A stretch of 64,000 nucleotides of DNA from Acrocarpospora pleiomorpha (GTDB lineage Bacteria > Actinomycetota > Actinomycetes > Streptosporangiales > Streptosporangiaceae), in assembly GCF_009687885.1 (NCBI RefSeq), contig NZ_BLAF01000006.1, positions 123,337-187,336 on the forward strand. The letters are read 5' to 3'. A program made the position numbers and the translations under genes. This document shows positions 42,754 through 51,333 of this stretch, one piece after another. The notes beneath the pieces were generated by a model. It was not told where the DNA came from and made no database searches. It saw only the letters and a program-made list of their open reading frames with translations. Numbering within the stretch: position 1 is the stretch's first letter; each line of letters begins with the position of its first letter.

Positions 42754-44148
42754 GTGAGCCTGAACCTCTATGACACCAGCACGCGGACGGTCCGCGAATT
42801 CGTGCCGATCGAGCCCGGACGAGTCTCGATCTACCTGTGTGGTGCGACCGTTCAAGCTCCGCCCCATATCGGACATATCCGCTCAGGCGTGAACTTCGAC
42901 GTGCTCCGCCGCTGGCTGACCCGCCAGGGCTACGACGTCACGTTCTGCCGCAACGTCACCGACCTGGACGACAAGATCATCCGAGTCGCCGCCGACGAGG
43001 GCGTGCCCTGGTTCGTCGTCGCCGAGCGTAACCAGCGCGCCTTCACCTGGGCCTACGACCAGCTCGGCTGCCTCCCGCCCACGGTCGAACCGCGCGCGAT
43101 GGGCCACGTGCCCGAGATGACCGAACTGATGCACCGCCTGATCGACAAGGGCCACGCCTACGCCTCGGGCGGCGACGTCTACTTCGACGTCCGCTCCTAC
43201 GCCGACCATTACGGCAAGCTCTCCAACCAGAAACTGGAGAACATGCTCGCCGCGGGCGACACCGACATCGACTCCGCCAAACGCGACCCCCGCGACTTCG
43301 CCCTCTGGAAGGGCGAGAAGCCCGGCGAGCCCACCTGGCCGACCCCGTGGGGCCGCGGCCGCCCCGGCTGGCACCTGGAATGCTCCGCGATGGCCACCAA
43401 ATACCTCGGCGGCACCTTCGACATCCACGGCGGCGGCGTCGACCTGATCTTCCCGCACCACGAGAACGAGATCGCCCAATCCCAGGCGGCCGGCGATGGC
43501 TTCGCCCGCTACTGGATGCACAACGGCATGCTCCAGCTCGGCGGCACCAAGATGAGCAAGTCCCTCGGCAACTCGCTCCTCATCCCCGAAATGCTGCGCA
43601 AGGTCCGCCCCGTCGAGCTGCGCTACTACCTGATCGCCGCCCACTACCGCTCCTCGATCGACTACTCCGACGAGTCCCTGCAGGAATCGGCCGCCGGCTA
43701 CCGCCGCCTCGAAGGCTTCGTCTCCCGCGCCGCCGAGGTCATCCACGACGTCGACGCCACCGCCCCCCTGCCCCAGGCCTTCGTCGACGCCCTCAACGAT
43801 GACCTCAACGTCTCCCAGGCCCTCGCGGTCATCCACGAGGTCGTCCGGGAAGGCAATGTCGCTCTCGCCCAGGGCAACAAGGAGCAGGTCGCCCGCCACC
43901 TCGCCGAAACGCAGACCATGCTCGGCGTGCTCGGCCTCGACCCCCGCTCCGAGCAGTGGCGCAACACCGGCGACTCCGGCCTCCGCGAGGTCGTCGACGC
44001 CCTCATCGCCGTCGCCCTCGAACAACGCCAGGCCGCCCGCGCCCGCAAGGACTACGCCGCCGCCGACGCCATCCGCGACCAGCTCGCCGCGGCGGGCGTC
44101 GTGGTCGAGGACACCCCGCAGGGACCTCGCTGGGAGCTCGCCCGCTAG
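42754..44148 (+). CDS. cysS: Cysteinyl-tRNA synthetase
   Basis: This 464-aa class I synthetase has the zinc-site Cys in YLCGATVQ, the HIGH-type motif [38 protein letters not shown] by pieces, and KMSKSLGN. The C-terminal helical domain ends [25 protein letters not shown] 42754 is the first in-frame start with proper alignment to the family. It charges tRNA-Cys, and rlmB follows 73 bases later, as in other actinomycetes. Confidence 0.96.
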   Translation: MSLNLYDTSTRTVREFVPIEPGRVSIYLCGATVQAPPHIGHIRSGVNFDVLRRWLTRQGYDVTFCRNVTDLDDKIIRVAADEGVPWFVVAERNQRAFTWAYDQLGCLPPTVEPRAMGHVPEMTELMHRLIDKGHAYASGGDVYFDVRSYADHYGKLSNQKLENMLAAGDTDIDSAKRDPRDFALWKGEKPGEPTWPTPWGRGRPGWHLECSAMATKYLGGTFDIHGGGVDLIFPHHENEIAQSQAAGDGFARYWMHNGMLQLGGTKMSKSLGNSLLIPEMLRKVRPVELRYYLIAAHYRSSIDYSDESLQESAAGYRRLEGFVSRAAEVIHDVDATAPLPQAFVDALNDDLNVSQALAVIHEVVREGNVALAQGNKEQVARHLAETQTMLGVLGLDPRSEQWRNTGDSGLREVVDALIAVALEQRQAARARKDYAAADAIRDQLAAAGVVVEDTPQGPRWELAR

Positions 44149-44221
44149 GAACACCGACCGGACGCCGTCGGCGTACCGCTATTGGGGAGAGCGCCTCGTT
44201 CATGCCGATAGGCTTGTCGTT

Positions 44222-45187
44222 ATGGGTGCTGGGGGACGGGCTTCGGGAAAGCCCGCAAAGAAGCAGGGCGCGACCAGAGGCACCGGCGGCAAGGTCCGGC
44301 GATCCCTTGAAGGCAGGGGCGCGACCCCGCCCGCCGAGATGCGCCACTGGTACAAGGACAAGGCACGCGCCGAACGACTCGCCCGCGAGGAGCGCGGCGG
44401 CACGTCCGGCCGCCGTCCCGCGCCCCGCCCCCGCAAGAGCGAGGACGCCCCCGAATACATCGGCGGCCGCAACCCCGTCGTCGAGGCCCTCCGCGCCGGC
44501 GTCCCCGCCTCCGCTCTGTACGTCGGCCAGCGCCTCGACAACGACGACCGCGTCAAAGAGGCCATCAAAATCGCTGCGGACAAGGGCATCGCCCTCCTCG
44601 AAGTCTCCCGCGAGAAACTGGACCGCCTCACCGACGGCGCCATCCACCAGGGCCTGGCCCTCCAGGTCCCGGCGTACGACTACCGTCACCCCAACGACCT
44701 GATCGGCTACGCCCAGGAAGCCGCCGAAGTCCCCCTCATCGTCGCCCTGGACAGCGTCACCGACCCCCGCAACCTCGGCGCCATCGCCCGCTCCGCCACC
44801 GCCTTCGGCGCCCACGGCCTCCTCATCCCATCCCGCCGCTCCGCGGGCGTCACCGCGGGCGCCTGGAAGACCTCCGCGGGCACCCTCGCCACCCTCCCGG
44901 TCGCCCGCGCCAGCAACCTCACCCAAACCCTCCAGGCGTACCGGGAATCCGGCCTGTTCATCATCGGCCTGGACGGCGACTCCCGCCAGGACATCGCCAC
45001 CACCACCCTCGCCTCCGACCCCCTGGTCATCGTGGTCGGCTCCGAAGGCAAAGGCCTCTCCCGCCTGGTCCGCGAATCCTGCGACGAAACCGTCCGCATC
45101 CCGATGACCACCGCCACCGAATCCCTCAACGCCGGCGTAGCCGCAGGCATCGCCCTCTACGAAATCTCCCGCCTCCGCCGTCAGTGA
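44222..45187 (+). CDS. rlmB: 23S rRNA 2'-O-methyltransferase of the RlmB type
   Basis: This 321-aa SpoU-family (SPOUT) enzyme has a basic, Arg/Lys/Gly-rich N-terminal extension (1-75), a substrate-binding domain (EYIGGRNPVVEALRAG) and the methyltransferase domain with motif 1 DSVTDPRNLGAIARSA, motif 2 VIVVGSEGKGLSRLV and motif 3 IPMTTATESLNAGVAAGIALYE. It methylates G2251 in the ribosomal P-loop in E. coli. It is the last chromosomal gene before the tRNA and prophage. Confidence 0.93.
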   Translation: MGAGGRASGKPAKKQGATRGTGGKVRRSLEGRGATPPAEMRHWYKDKARAERLAREERGGTSGRRPAPRPRKSEDAPEYIGGRNPVVEALRAGVPASALYVGQRLDNDDRVKEAIKIAADKGIALLEVSREKLDRLTDGAIHQGLALQVPAYDYRHPNDLIGYAQEAAEVPLIVALDSVTDPRNLGAIARSATAFGAHGLLIPSRRSAGVTAGAWKTSAGTLATLPVARASNLTQTLQAYRESGLFIIGLDGDSRQDIATTTLASDPLVIVVGSEGKGLSRLVRESCDETVRIPMTTATESLNAGVAAGIALYEISRLRRQ

Positions 45188-45213
45188 CGCCCCACCGCCA
45201 GGCCCGCTAGACT
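45184..45213 (+). promoter_or_regulatory. Likely promoter of tRNA-Thr
   Basis: GTGACG (45184-45189), an 18-base spacer and TAGACT (45208-45213) fit a housekeeping promoter 16 bases before the tRNA. The -35 overlaps the rlmB stop. Confidence 0.45.
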
Positions 45214-45228
45214 TGTCAGGCTTGACAA

Positions 45229-45301
45229 GCCGCCTTAGCTCAATCGGCAGAGCATCTGTCTTGTAAACAGAAGGTCTGGGGTTCGATTCCCCAAGGCGGC
45301 T
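45229..45301 (+). tRNA. tRNA-Thr (anticodon TGT)
   Basis: The 73-base sequence folds as a complete tRNA. Acceptor arms are GCCGCCT at 45229-45235 and AGGCGGC at 45294-45300 with discriminator T. The D-loop is AGCTCAATCGGCAGAGC. Anticodon stem TCTGT/ACAGA encloses CTTGTAA with anticodon TGT, and the T arm is GGGGTTCGATTCCCC. No CCA is encoded. Its 3' half is the probable phage attachment site. Confidence 0.97.
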
Positions 45302-45303
45302 CC
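45265..45303. other. Probable attL core in tRNA-Thr 3' half
   Basis: Integrases of this kind recombine within the anticodon or T arm to 3' end of a tRNA, restoring the gene. The integrase gene converges on this end and stops 13 bases beyond it. The matching attR copy lies outside the window, so the exact core length cannot be given. Confidence 0.6.
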
Positions 45304-45315
45304 CAGGTCAGGGCC

Positions 45316-46860
45316 CTATTCGGAGATCATCCGGATAGGGTCCGCTGCTTGTTTGGGAGGAAATTGGGAGATCGTTTTCTTGGCTCCCGACCGGAATGGT
45401 TCGAGCAGCCGGTCGAGAATCGGCACCCGTGAGCGCAGGGATATCCCAGCCCGCTGCGCGAGAGCCGTCTCCCAACGCGCCTGAAGCGCGCGCAGCAGCT
45501 CGGCCCGCATCGCCTCCGAGATGTGGGTGTAGACGCCGATCATCCCCCCCACGGCGTGGCCCATCCGGTTGGCCTGGAGGACCTCGGGGATGCCGTCCTC
45601 GGCCATCCATGTCTTGTGCCCGTGCCGCAGCCCGTGCGGCGTGAGGTCGGCCACCAAGGGCAGCCACGAGGAGACATGATGTTGGGCCGGATCGTAGGCC
45701 CACACTCCCTTCCCGCGGGGAACCACGAACTCCTGACCAACTGCGGCCATCGGCCACGCCGGCCGCGGCCGCCCGGGCCACAGCCCGTCTGCCACGTCGA
45801 CCAGCACCGGCCGGGCCGGTCGCCGGTCACCGTCACGCGGGTAGGCGCCTTCCACGGCAGGCGCCCACACCCGGCGCTGGTAGTTGCTCGCCCGCGGATG
45901 CCCGGTCACCAGGGTCCGCTTCTTGCCGACCCACCGCACGTGCCCCTCGCCGAGCCACACGTACGGCCGGCGGCCCTCGCACGGGAGCTCGCCGCCGTCG
46001 GCCGCCTCCCCGCCGGTGCACTCGCAGCGCTGGCCCGGGCGCTGCTGCACCCACCACGAGAACAAGGAGGACAGGAACGGCGGGATGTCCACCGTGCGGC
46101 GTGAGTCGTCCTTCGGTGGCAACCGGTAGAACCGGCCCTTGTCCTCGACGAGCTGCCAGTCGATCCGGACCGCCGACAACTTCAGGAAGCCGCGTTCCAG
46201 GCCGACGAGTTCGGCCCACCGCATCCCGGTCCAGCCCAGCGCAATCGGCGGTAGGAGGTCCTCCTCGCGGCCGGAGATGATCGCCCCCCGCTCGCCCAGT
46301 AGCAGCACCTGCAGCGGGCTGGCCCAGACCTTCTCGACGCCGCGACCGCCGACCGCCCGCTGACGGCCACGCTTGCGAGCCCTCAGCGCCGGGTTGACCT
46401 TGATGATCCCGTTGGTCTGCGCGTCACCCAAGATCGTGATCAGCCGGGCCCGGGCGCCCTTGGCCACGTTGACCGCGTAACCGACTGAGGTGATGTGCCG
46501 CTCCCACGAGTCGATCTCGACATTCACACCGGGCTGCTCGAACCAAGCCATCTTCCAATGCGCGAACTTCGGCAAGATGTGCTTCTTGATCGAATACGAG
46601 TAATTCCGGCGAGACTTGAGCGCCAGGTCCTGCGCCGGCCACCAGATGTCGACCCATTCCTGGAACGTCGCTTCCCCGACGGTGGGGTCCCGCCAGACGC
46701 CGCGGCGTCCGTCCACCTCCTGAGCCACTCCGAAGTTGTAGGCGGTGTCCTCATCGAAGAACGGCTGGCCGTTCTCGTCCCGGGACGCCTTTGTCCACGT
46801 CCCGTCCGGGCGCTTGAAGTGGACTCGAAACCGCTCACCGCGCGGTTCGGTGTAGACCAT
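45316..46860 (-). CDS. int: Tyrosine-type site-specific integrase
   Basis: This 514-aa recombinase has an N-terminal arm-binding and SAM-like core-binding region (FQEWVDIWWPAQDLALKSRRNYSYSIKKHILPKFAHW by pieces). Catalytic residues are Arg214 (TGMRWAEL), His409 and Arg412 (HGLRHGHKT), His435 (MGHAV) and nucleophile Tyr444 (VYTHIS). An insertion with CECTGGEAADGGELPCEG between about 279 and 296 carries three Cys and could bind zinc. It reads toward the tRNA, the usual arrangement for att-adjacent integrases. Confidence 0.95.
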   Translation of the reverse strand: MVYTEPRGERFRVHFKRPDGTWTKASRDENGQPFFDEDTAYNFGVAQEVDGRRGVWRDPTVGEATFQEWVDIWWPAQDLALKSRRNYSYSIKKHILPKFAHWKMAWFEQPGVNVEIDSWERHITSVGYAVNVAKGARARLITILGDAQTNGIIKVNPALRARKRGRQRAVGGRGVEKVWASPLQVLLLGERGAIISGREEDLLPPIALGWTGMRWAELVGLERGFLKLSAVRIDWQLVEDKGRFYRLPPKDDSRRTVDIPPFLSSLFSWWVQQRPGQRCECTGGEAADGGELPCEGRRPYVWLGEGHVRWVGKKRTLVTGHPRASNYQRRVWAPAVEGAYPRDGDRRPARPVLVDVADGLWPGRPRPAWPMAAVGQEFVVPRGKGVWAYDPAQHHVSSWLPLVADLTPHGLRHGHKTWMAEDGIPEVLQANRMGHAVGGMIGVYTHISEAMRAELLRALQARWETALAQRAGISLRSRVPILDRLLEPFRSGAKKTISQFPPKQAADPIRMISE

Positions 46861-46876
46861 GAAGAGACCTCCGCGC

Positions 46877-47251
46877 CTAGGCGGGCCGGAACCACCGCAG
46901 CTGCTCAGTAACGCACTCTGCGATATCGCGCGCCAGCTTCGGCGTGATCAACTTTTTAGGGACCGGGATATAGAAGCCGCTGTCGTCGAGAGTCCAGAAC
47001 ATCTCGTCAAGTCCAATGTCCTCGGGCACGAAGCGCAGCTCTCCGAATGGATCTTCGGTTGGCTCGTCGAGTCTGGTTAGTACTTCGATTGCGTCGGTGC
47101 CCAACTTGCCCAATGGATCAAGGAGGCGTTCCTTGACCTGAGTTCCGTCGAGGAGCCAGTCGATTCCGCCTGGGTGGTAGATCGCGATCGAATTGCCATC
47201 GGGTAATTGGGTGGGATGTACGGCGTGGTACTGCAGGTGCGGTCGTGCCAT
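46877..47251 (-). CDS. Hypothetical prophage protein beside integrase
   Basis: This 124-aa acidic protein starts MARPHLQYHAVHPTQLPDG and ends LARDIAECVTEQLRWFRPA. I recognise no family. It lies between the repressor and the integrase on the same strand, a lysogeny-module position. The 174 bases upstream (47252-47425) show no gene. Confidence 0.65.
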   Translation of the reverse strand: MARPHLQYHAVHPTQLPDGNSIAIYHPGGIDWLLDGTQVKERLLDPLGKLGTDAIEVLTRLDEPTEDPFGELRFVPEDIGLDEMFWTLDDSGFYIPVPKKLITPKLARDIAECVTEQLRWFRPA

Positions 47252-47425
47252 TGCGGTGGAGCCTTTCCCCGTTGGTGCAGATGCCCCATTGCATCCGTCA
47301 CCCCGTAAAGGTCGCCATCTTGCCAGGTTTCGGTCCTTCCGCGCATTGGGAAATCCCTGTAATCGGACAGATTGGAGCTCCTGGTAAGAAGGGCATCGCG
47401 TCCCCGCTGGCTATTCGATCATGGC

Positions 47426-47914
47426 TTAGTCGCCATCCTCGTCCGGGCCGTCGTTCTTTACGAACTCTTCAGCCAGCTTCTCGGCCCACCGCCGTATTCG
47501 TTCGCGATCGTCCATGGAGACCCCTTTGGGGACCAGGAAGAACACCCGGCCATCGTCAATCTCGGATGAGTCGGCCTCCAGCTCTTCGGGTGGGTGCACA
47601 GCCGAAATCATTTTCGTCAGCACTTCGGCAGCATCTTCGCGGTCAACTTGCTCAAGATCCGCTGGAGTCACGCCGATAGCAAATGCTGCATGCGCCAAGA
47701 TCTGCGCCGACGGCGCGAATTTGGTTGGGGGGCTTCCGTGGAGCCCAGGCTTGTAGCCGCGTTCCATGTGACCCCAGGTCTCCGCACTCATTGACGCCAG
47801 CTGGGCAGCGGCCGGGATGGTCAGCCGCGGCTTGATGCTCTGCCGTGTACGCCTGATAAGTGCGCCCTCTGGAGTCGACGGTAGGTCCCTCGCCATGGTC
47901 CTGTCGTCGCTCAC
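47426..47914 (-). CDS. Prophage repressor-like helix-turn-helix protein
   Basis: This 162-aa protein has an N-terminal Cro/CI-like fold (PEGALIRRTRQSIKPRLTIPAAAQLA, SMSAETWGHMERGYKPG) and a long acidic C-terminal part (VSMDDRERIRRWAEKLAEEFV) that may dimerise. The GTG start at 47914 has no ribosome site and lies seven bases after the hexamer TATACT on the minus strand, consistent with a leaderless transcript. It is divergent from the early genes and probably maintains lysogeny. Confidence 0.75.
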   Translation of the reverse strand: MSDDRTMARDLPSTPEGALIRRTRQSIKPRLTIPAAAQLASMSAETWGHMERGYKPGLHGSPPTKFAPSAQILAHAAFAIGVTPADLEQVDREDAAEVLTKMISAVHPPEELEADSSEIDDGRVFFLVPKGVSMDDRERIRRWAEKLAEEFVKNDGPDEDGD

Positions 47915-47920
47915 CTTCGG

Positions 47921-47952
47921 AGTATAGGAACAAGCAGTTAAGTACAGGAACA
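47921..47952. promoter_or_regulatory. Direct-repeat operator and leftward promoter
   Basis: AGTATAGGAACA (47921-47932) and AGTACAGGAACA (47941-47952) differ at one base and are spaced exactly 20 bases, about two helical turns. Read leftward, the first contains TATACT, a good -10 for the leaderless repressor gene. They are likely repressor binding sites. Confidence 0.6.
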
Positions 47953-48034
47953 GATTGGCCTAGTTGGGGTCGGCGGGCAACATCCATCTGGCCACGCCCA
48001 GCGATAAACATCAAGATGCATGAGACGACTTGTC

Positions 48035-48050
48035 TGTTCATGTCTGTAAC
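48035..48050 (+). promoter_or_regulatory. Third operator copy and early rightward -10
   Basis: TGTTCATGTCT (48035-48045) is an inverted, less perfect copy of the operator element. It abuts TGTAAC (48045-48050), a possible -10 ending nine bases before the early-gene ATG at 48060, which has no ribosome site. Confidence 0.4.
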
Positions 48051-48059
48051 TGTACGGTC

Positions 48060-48290
48060 ATGCTCATGCAGACGACGAAACCGCGTCAGCGGCCCCTCAT
48101 CCAGAACCCGGAGGCCGTCCGTCGGCGACGCTTGGCCGCTGGCCTTGGGCAGGTGGCACTTGGCGAGAAGGTCGGGATCACTCACGCCCACGTGTCCAAG
48201 ATCGAGAATGGCAAGAGCTCGGCTGGCGCTGGGGTGTTGTTCCGGCTGGCGGGTGCCCTCAACTGCACGGTTGAGGACCTGCTGGCATGA
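48060..48290 (+). CDS. Small Cro-like helix-turn-helix protein, first early gene
   Basis: This protein of about 76 aa has a full XRE helix-turn-helix (NPEAVRRRRLAAGLGQVALGEKVG, ITHAHVSKIENGKSSAG, LFRLAGALNCTVEDLLA). ATG 48060 or 48066 may start it; no Shine-Dalgarno is visible, suggesting leaderless translation. Position opposite the repressor suggests a Cro-type role. It overlaps the next gene as ATGA. Confidence 0.8.
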   Translation: MLMQTTKPRQRPLIQNPEAVRRRRLAAGLGQVALGEKVGITHAHVSKIENGKSSAGAGVLFRLAGALNCTVEDLLA

Positions 48291-48589
48291 CCACTCCCGA
48301 GTACCGCCTGTACACCAGCAAAGAGGGAGCGGCCCGCATCGGGGGCGGCATCTCCGAGCACACGCTGGACCGGCTGGCGGCCTCGGGCCAGGTCGTCGCC
48401 ACCTACATGGGCGGCAAGTTGTTGTGGACCGACGCTCAGCTCGCCGCCGCTGTCGACGCCCACGCGCGGCCAGCCAAGGCGAAGGCCGCGCAGCCAGAAC
48501 GCTCTGCGGACCTGAACCCCAAGACCAGGAACAACATCGCGCCGCTGCGCCCCGAACCTGGCCGCCGGTACAGCAAGGCCACCAGATGA
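48287..48589 (+). CDS. Helix-turn-helix, excisionase-like protein
   Basis: This 100-aa protein has an N-terminal MerR/excisionase-type fold (YTSKEGAARIGGGISEHTLDRLAASGQVVATYMGGKLLWTDAQLAAAVDAHA by pieces) and a basic, disordered tail. Such proteins act as recombination directionality factors or regulators. The early position and the overlap with the Cro-like gene support an Xis role, but the family is broad. Confidence 0.65.
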   Translation: MTTPEYRLYTSKEGAARIGGGISEHTLDRLAASGQVVATYMGGKLLWTDAQLAAAVDAHARPAKAKAAQPERSADLNPKTRNNIAPLRPEPGRRYSKATR

Positions 48590-48658
48590 CCACCCGGGCG
48601 GAAGACAGCCCATCAGGGCCATCGTCACCGCCCCCGAACGATCAACACGGAGATCATC

Positions 48659-49015
48659 GTGACCTTCCCCGCTACTTCCTCCGCGATCCTGGCCCGGGCT
48701 CGGGTCATCATCGAGGCCAACCCCTGGCCCGGACCGATGAGCCCGTTCTCGGACGTGGACTTCACCCTTCCCGCCGCGGTCTGGGCCGCCAGCGGTGAGA
48801 TCGCCCCCGTCCGCGAGATCGCCGTCGCCGCGGACGACGTGCTCCGAGCCCTGGCCCAGCACCTGCGGTACAGCCCCGCGACCGCCGCGCGAGACCTTAC
48901 GCGGTGGTCGCACATGCAGACCCGCGACGCGGCCCTGCAGGCGATCGACGCGGTGCTGGCCAAGACGACCTCGGCCGAGCCCGCAGCCGCCGCCCCCTGC
49001 GGAGCACCCGAATGA
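48659..49015 (+). CDS. Hypothetical early prophage protein
   Basis: This 118-aa protein starts at GTG 48659 behind GGAG. It is mostly helical (SSAILARARVIIEANPWPGP, EIAVAADDVLRALAQHLRYSPATAARDLTRW). The Trp-Pro-Gly-Pro segment stands out. No family is recognised. The ATGA overlap with the next gene shows it is part of the early operon. Confidence 0.65.
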   Translation: MTFPATSSAILARARVIIEANPWPGPMSPFSDVDFTLPAAVWAASGEIAPVREIAVAADDVLRALAQHLRYSPATAARDLTRWSHMQTRDAALQAIDAVLAKTTSAEPAAAAPCGAPE

Positions 49016-49347
49016 CCGGAATCCCCACACCTGACGCCCTCGCGGCCGAGACCCCGGCCGAGACGTCGGCCGAGGAGTGCGACTGCGAGGACGGCGAGGC
49101 CTGCTACATCTGCGTGCCCTGCGACGTCTGCCGCGACGGGGAGGAGGAGTGCGGCTGCGACGGCGAGTTCGGCGAGGACTGCAGCTCCTGCTACGGCAGC
49201 GGCTACCACATTCCCGAGCACTGCTGCGAGTGCGGCGGCTCCCCCTACTGCGTGAAGTGCCACACGTGCGGCCACCCGTGCGCGGGCGACTGCAAGTGCC
49301 CCGTGACCGTCCAGCTTGAGGGCGGCCGCACCCTCACCCTCGCCTAG
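49012..49347 (+). CDS. Cysteine-rich protein with zinc-knuckle motifs
   Basis: This 111-aa protein has 19 cysteines between residues 23 and 97, arranged as many CxxC and CxC pairs (ECDCEDGEACYICVPCDVC, ECGCDGEFGEDCSSCYGSG, HCCECGGSPYCVKCHTCGHPC). The segment CSSCYGSG matches the CxxCxGxG knuckle of DnaJ-type zinc domains. The protein is strongly acidic at the start. It should bind several zinc or other metal ions. The phage function is unknown. Confidence 0.7.
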   Translation: MTGIPTPDALAAETPAETSAEECDCEDGEACYICVPCDVCRDGEEECGCDGEFGEDCSSCYGSGYHIPEHCCECGGSPYCVKCHTCGHPCAGDCKCPVTVQLEGGRTLTLA

Positions 49348-49358
49348 GAGCCTCAGCC

Positions 49359-49676
49359 ATGTCGCTGCCCCCACCCCCTGACGCGGCCCCGGCCGACCCG
49401 CCGCGCTTCTACCAGCTGGTCCTGCCCTCCGGCGGCCGTGTCCAGGCCCGGTTCGTCGGCGAGGGCGACCCGGTCCAGATCCACCTCCCCGGCCTCGGCG
49501 ACGGGCCCGCTCTTGAGGTGACGCGCGAGACCGCGTGGGGCTTGTGGGTGGTCCTATCCGACGCGCTCCTGCCGGATACCGACGCGGTCCCCGACTGGTG
49601 CCACCAGCTCATCACCCCCACCGACCAGGACGGCACGCCGCTGCCCGACCCCATCGTTCCCCGCCGCTCCTACTGA
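49359..49676 (+). CDS. Hypothetical prophage protein
   Basis: This 105-aa protein has a Pro/Ala-rich start, a beta-rich middle (FYQLVLPSGGRVQARFVGEGDPVQIHLPG by pieces) and WGLWVVLSDALLPD. ATG 49359 has AGGAG upstream. No family is recognised. Confidence 0.6.
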   Translation: MSLPPPPDAAPADPPRFYQLVLPSGGRVQARFVGEGDPVQIHLPGLGDGPALEVTRETAWGLWVVLSDALLPDTDAVPDWCHQLITPTDQDGTPLPDPIVPRRSY

Positions 49677-49773
49677 CCGGCCACCCCCATACACCTCACC
49701 ACCGACAGCAAGCCGAAGGCCCTCGGCGGTGCGCGCCAAGGGCCCTCTCCTCAAGATTCAAGGGACGTACCAG

Positions 49774-50025
49774 ATGATGATCAATCGTAGTGGCCGCCGC
49801 CTCCGTGGCAGCCCGGCCGTGGAACGACCCGCTGTGGAACGGCCCGCTCTGCGCATGTGCGGCGGCCGCCCGGTCGCCTCGCTCCTGCTGCACGGCGAGG
49901 ACGACCAGGACGCCGAGCTCGGCGTCACCGACATGGACGAGGCCGACGCCCTGGTCTCCGCCGCGGTCGCCATGCGCGCCCAGCTCGCCGTCGCCCTGAA
50001 CGTCAACGCCCTGGCCGGTGACTGA
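49774..50025 (+). CDS. Hypothetical small prophage protein
   Basis: This 83-aa protein starts at ATG 49774 behind AAGGGA. It has a short duplicated segment VERPAVERPA near the start and an acidic region HGEDDQDAELGVTDMDEADALVSAAVAMRAQ by pieces. It overlaps the next start as TGATG. Function is unknown. Confidence 0.55.
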   Translation: MMINRSGRRLRGSPAVERPAVERPALRMCGGRPVASLLLHGEDDQDAELGVTDMDEADALVSAAVAMRAQLAVALNVNALAGD

Positions 50026-50321
50026 TGCCGATCTCCATGGCCCTCATCACGATCCGTGACCCGCGTGCCAAGGAGCTCGAGCTCTTCGTCGACGGCGAGC
50101 ACGGGGCGATCGAGCTGCGTCTGTTCCTGTCCGAGGACGGCGGCCAGGGCATCTACGTGGCGCTGCGCGGCCACCGGTCCGACCGCGCCGCCGAGGCGGC
50201 CGCGATGGACCGGCTCGCCGAGCTCGCCACCGAGGCCGCCGTTCACCTGCGCGGCGGTGCCACCGCCACCGCTCCCACCCGGCCCGGGCCGACGCACGGC
50301 CCGGCCGCGGAGGGGACATGA
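50025..50321 (+). CDS. Hypothetical small prophage protein
   Basis: This 98-aa protein has a beta-rich N-terminal half (MALITIRDPRAKELELFVDG, IELRLFLSEDGGQGIYVAL) followed by a helix and a Thr/Pro/Ala tail. It is coupled to both neighbours by short overlaps. No family is recognised. Confidence 0.6.
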   Translation: MPISMALITIRDPRAKELELFVDGEHGAIELRLFLSEDGGQGIYVALRGHRSDRAAEAAAMDRLAELATEAAVHLRGGATATAPTRPGPTHGPAAEGT

Positions 50322-50911
50322 GCACTCTCATCGACGACCGCGCGGTCCAATACATCCGGCGTGGAGCCGAACGGCTGCCCGCCGACGGTCCGCCGATCGT
50401 CGGCGACGCACGCCAGCGCGCGATGGACGCCGCCGAGACCGTCGCGGCCGCCGTCGCCGTCGACCCCACGCTGCCCGAGCACCAGAGGCGCAACCTGGAC
50501 CTGCTGGTCGAACTGATGCGCCAGCTGACGCCGCTCGCCCGCCAGGCCGGGCTCGCGCTGGAACGCGAGCGACTCGTCGCGGCCGGGGCGCCCGCGCAGG
50601 AGATCGCCCGCCTGGGGCTCATCAACCAGATCGCCCCCGAAGAACTGGACGCCCTGTCGCTGCGCTGTCCCGCGCTGGCCGTCGAGATCGCCGCGGCGGC
50701 GATGCCGGACTGGAACACCCCCCAGCGCATCCGCGAACGGTCCGAGCAGCGGCTGCCCGCCGACTGGGAGCTGCAGGAGATCGCCGACCAGCTGCGCCGT
50801 GCGGTCACGGCCTCCCTGGATTTGCCCTACCCCGCCGCCGAAGCCGTCCGCCTGGCGGCCCTCGCCGACCAGATCAGCCCCACCGCCTGCCCACCCCGGG
50901 AGGAAACATGA
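50318..50911 (+). CDS. Hypothetical helical prophage protein
   Basis: This 197-aa protein is predicted largely helical, with LLVELMRQLTPLARQAGLALERERLVAAGAP in pieces and the Glu-rich DWELQEIADQLRRAV. It is translationally coupled to both neighbours. Function is unknown. Confidence 0.6.
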   Translation: MSTLIDDRAVQYIRRGAERLPADGPPIVGDARQRAMDAAETVAAAVAVDPTLPEHQRRNLDLLVELMRQLTPLARQAGLALERERLVAAGAPAQEIARLGLINQIAPEELDALSLRCPALAVEIAAAAMPDWNTPQRIRERSEQRLPADWELQEIADQLRRAVTASLDLPYPAAEAVRLAALADQISPTACPPREET

Positions 50912-51333
50912 GCCACCTCACTGAACAGATCAGAACCACACTCGGTGCCCCCTCCTTGGACCCGGAGCCGTGGCTGCCTGACGGCGCACCGCCGCGGGTG
51001 GGGATCCTGCTCGACCGCCGCCGCCTGACGGCCTGGTACGACGACCCCTCCCATCTGATCGCGCTCATCACGGCCGCCCAGGACGGGCTTGAGCTCCTGC
51101 TGCGGGCCAGGGAGCTGCACCACCGCGACGCGATGTCGCAGGTGTCTCCCGGACCGGAGCAGACCCCGAGGCCGGCCATCCCGCCGCTGACGGCCGACCC
51201 GGCCGCGCCCACGCTGTATGAGGCCCTCGGCGGTGACGACCAGACGGCGGGGAAGCACGCCAGCCTGGCCCGCCCGTACATCCCGGTGCCGACGGCGGGC
51301 GAGCCCGACCCTTTCCCGTCGGCCCGGCCGTAG
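50908..51333 (+). CDS. Hypothetical prophage protein
   Basis: This 141-aa protein starts at ATG 50908 behind GGGAGGAAA, overlapping the previous stop. The N-terminal part (PRVGILLDRRRLTAWYDDPSHLIALI) looks folded; the C-terminal third is Pro/Ala-rich. No family is recognised. Confidence 0.6.
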   Translation: MSHLTEQIRTTLGAPSLDPEPWLPDGAPPRVGILLDRRRLTAWYDDPSHLIALITAAQDGLELLLRARELHHRDAMSQVSPGPEQTPRPAIPPLTADPAAPTLYEALGGDDQTAGKHASLARPYIPVPTAGEPDPFPSARP

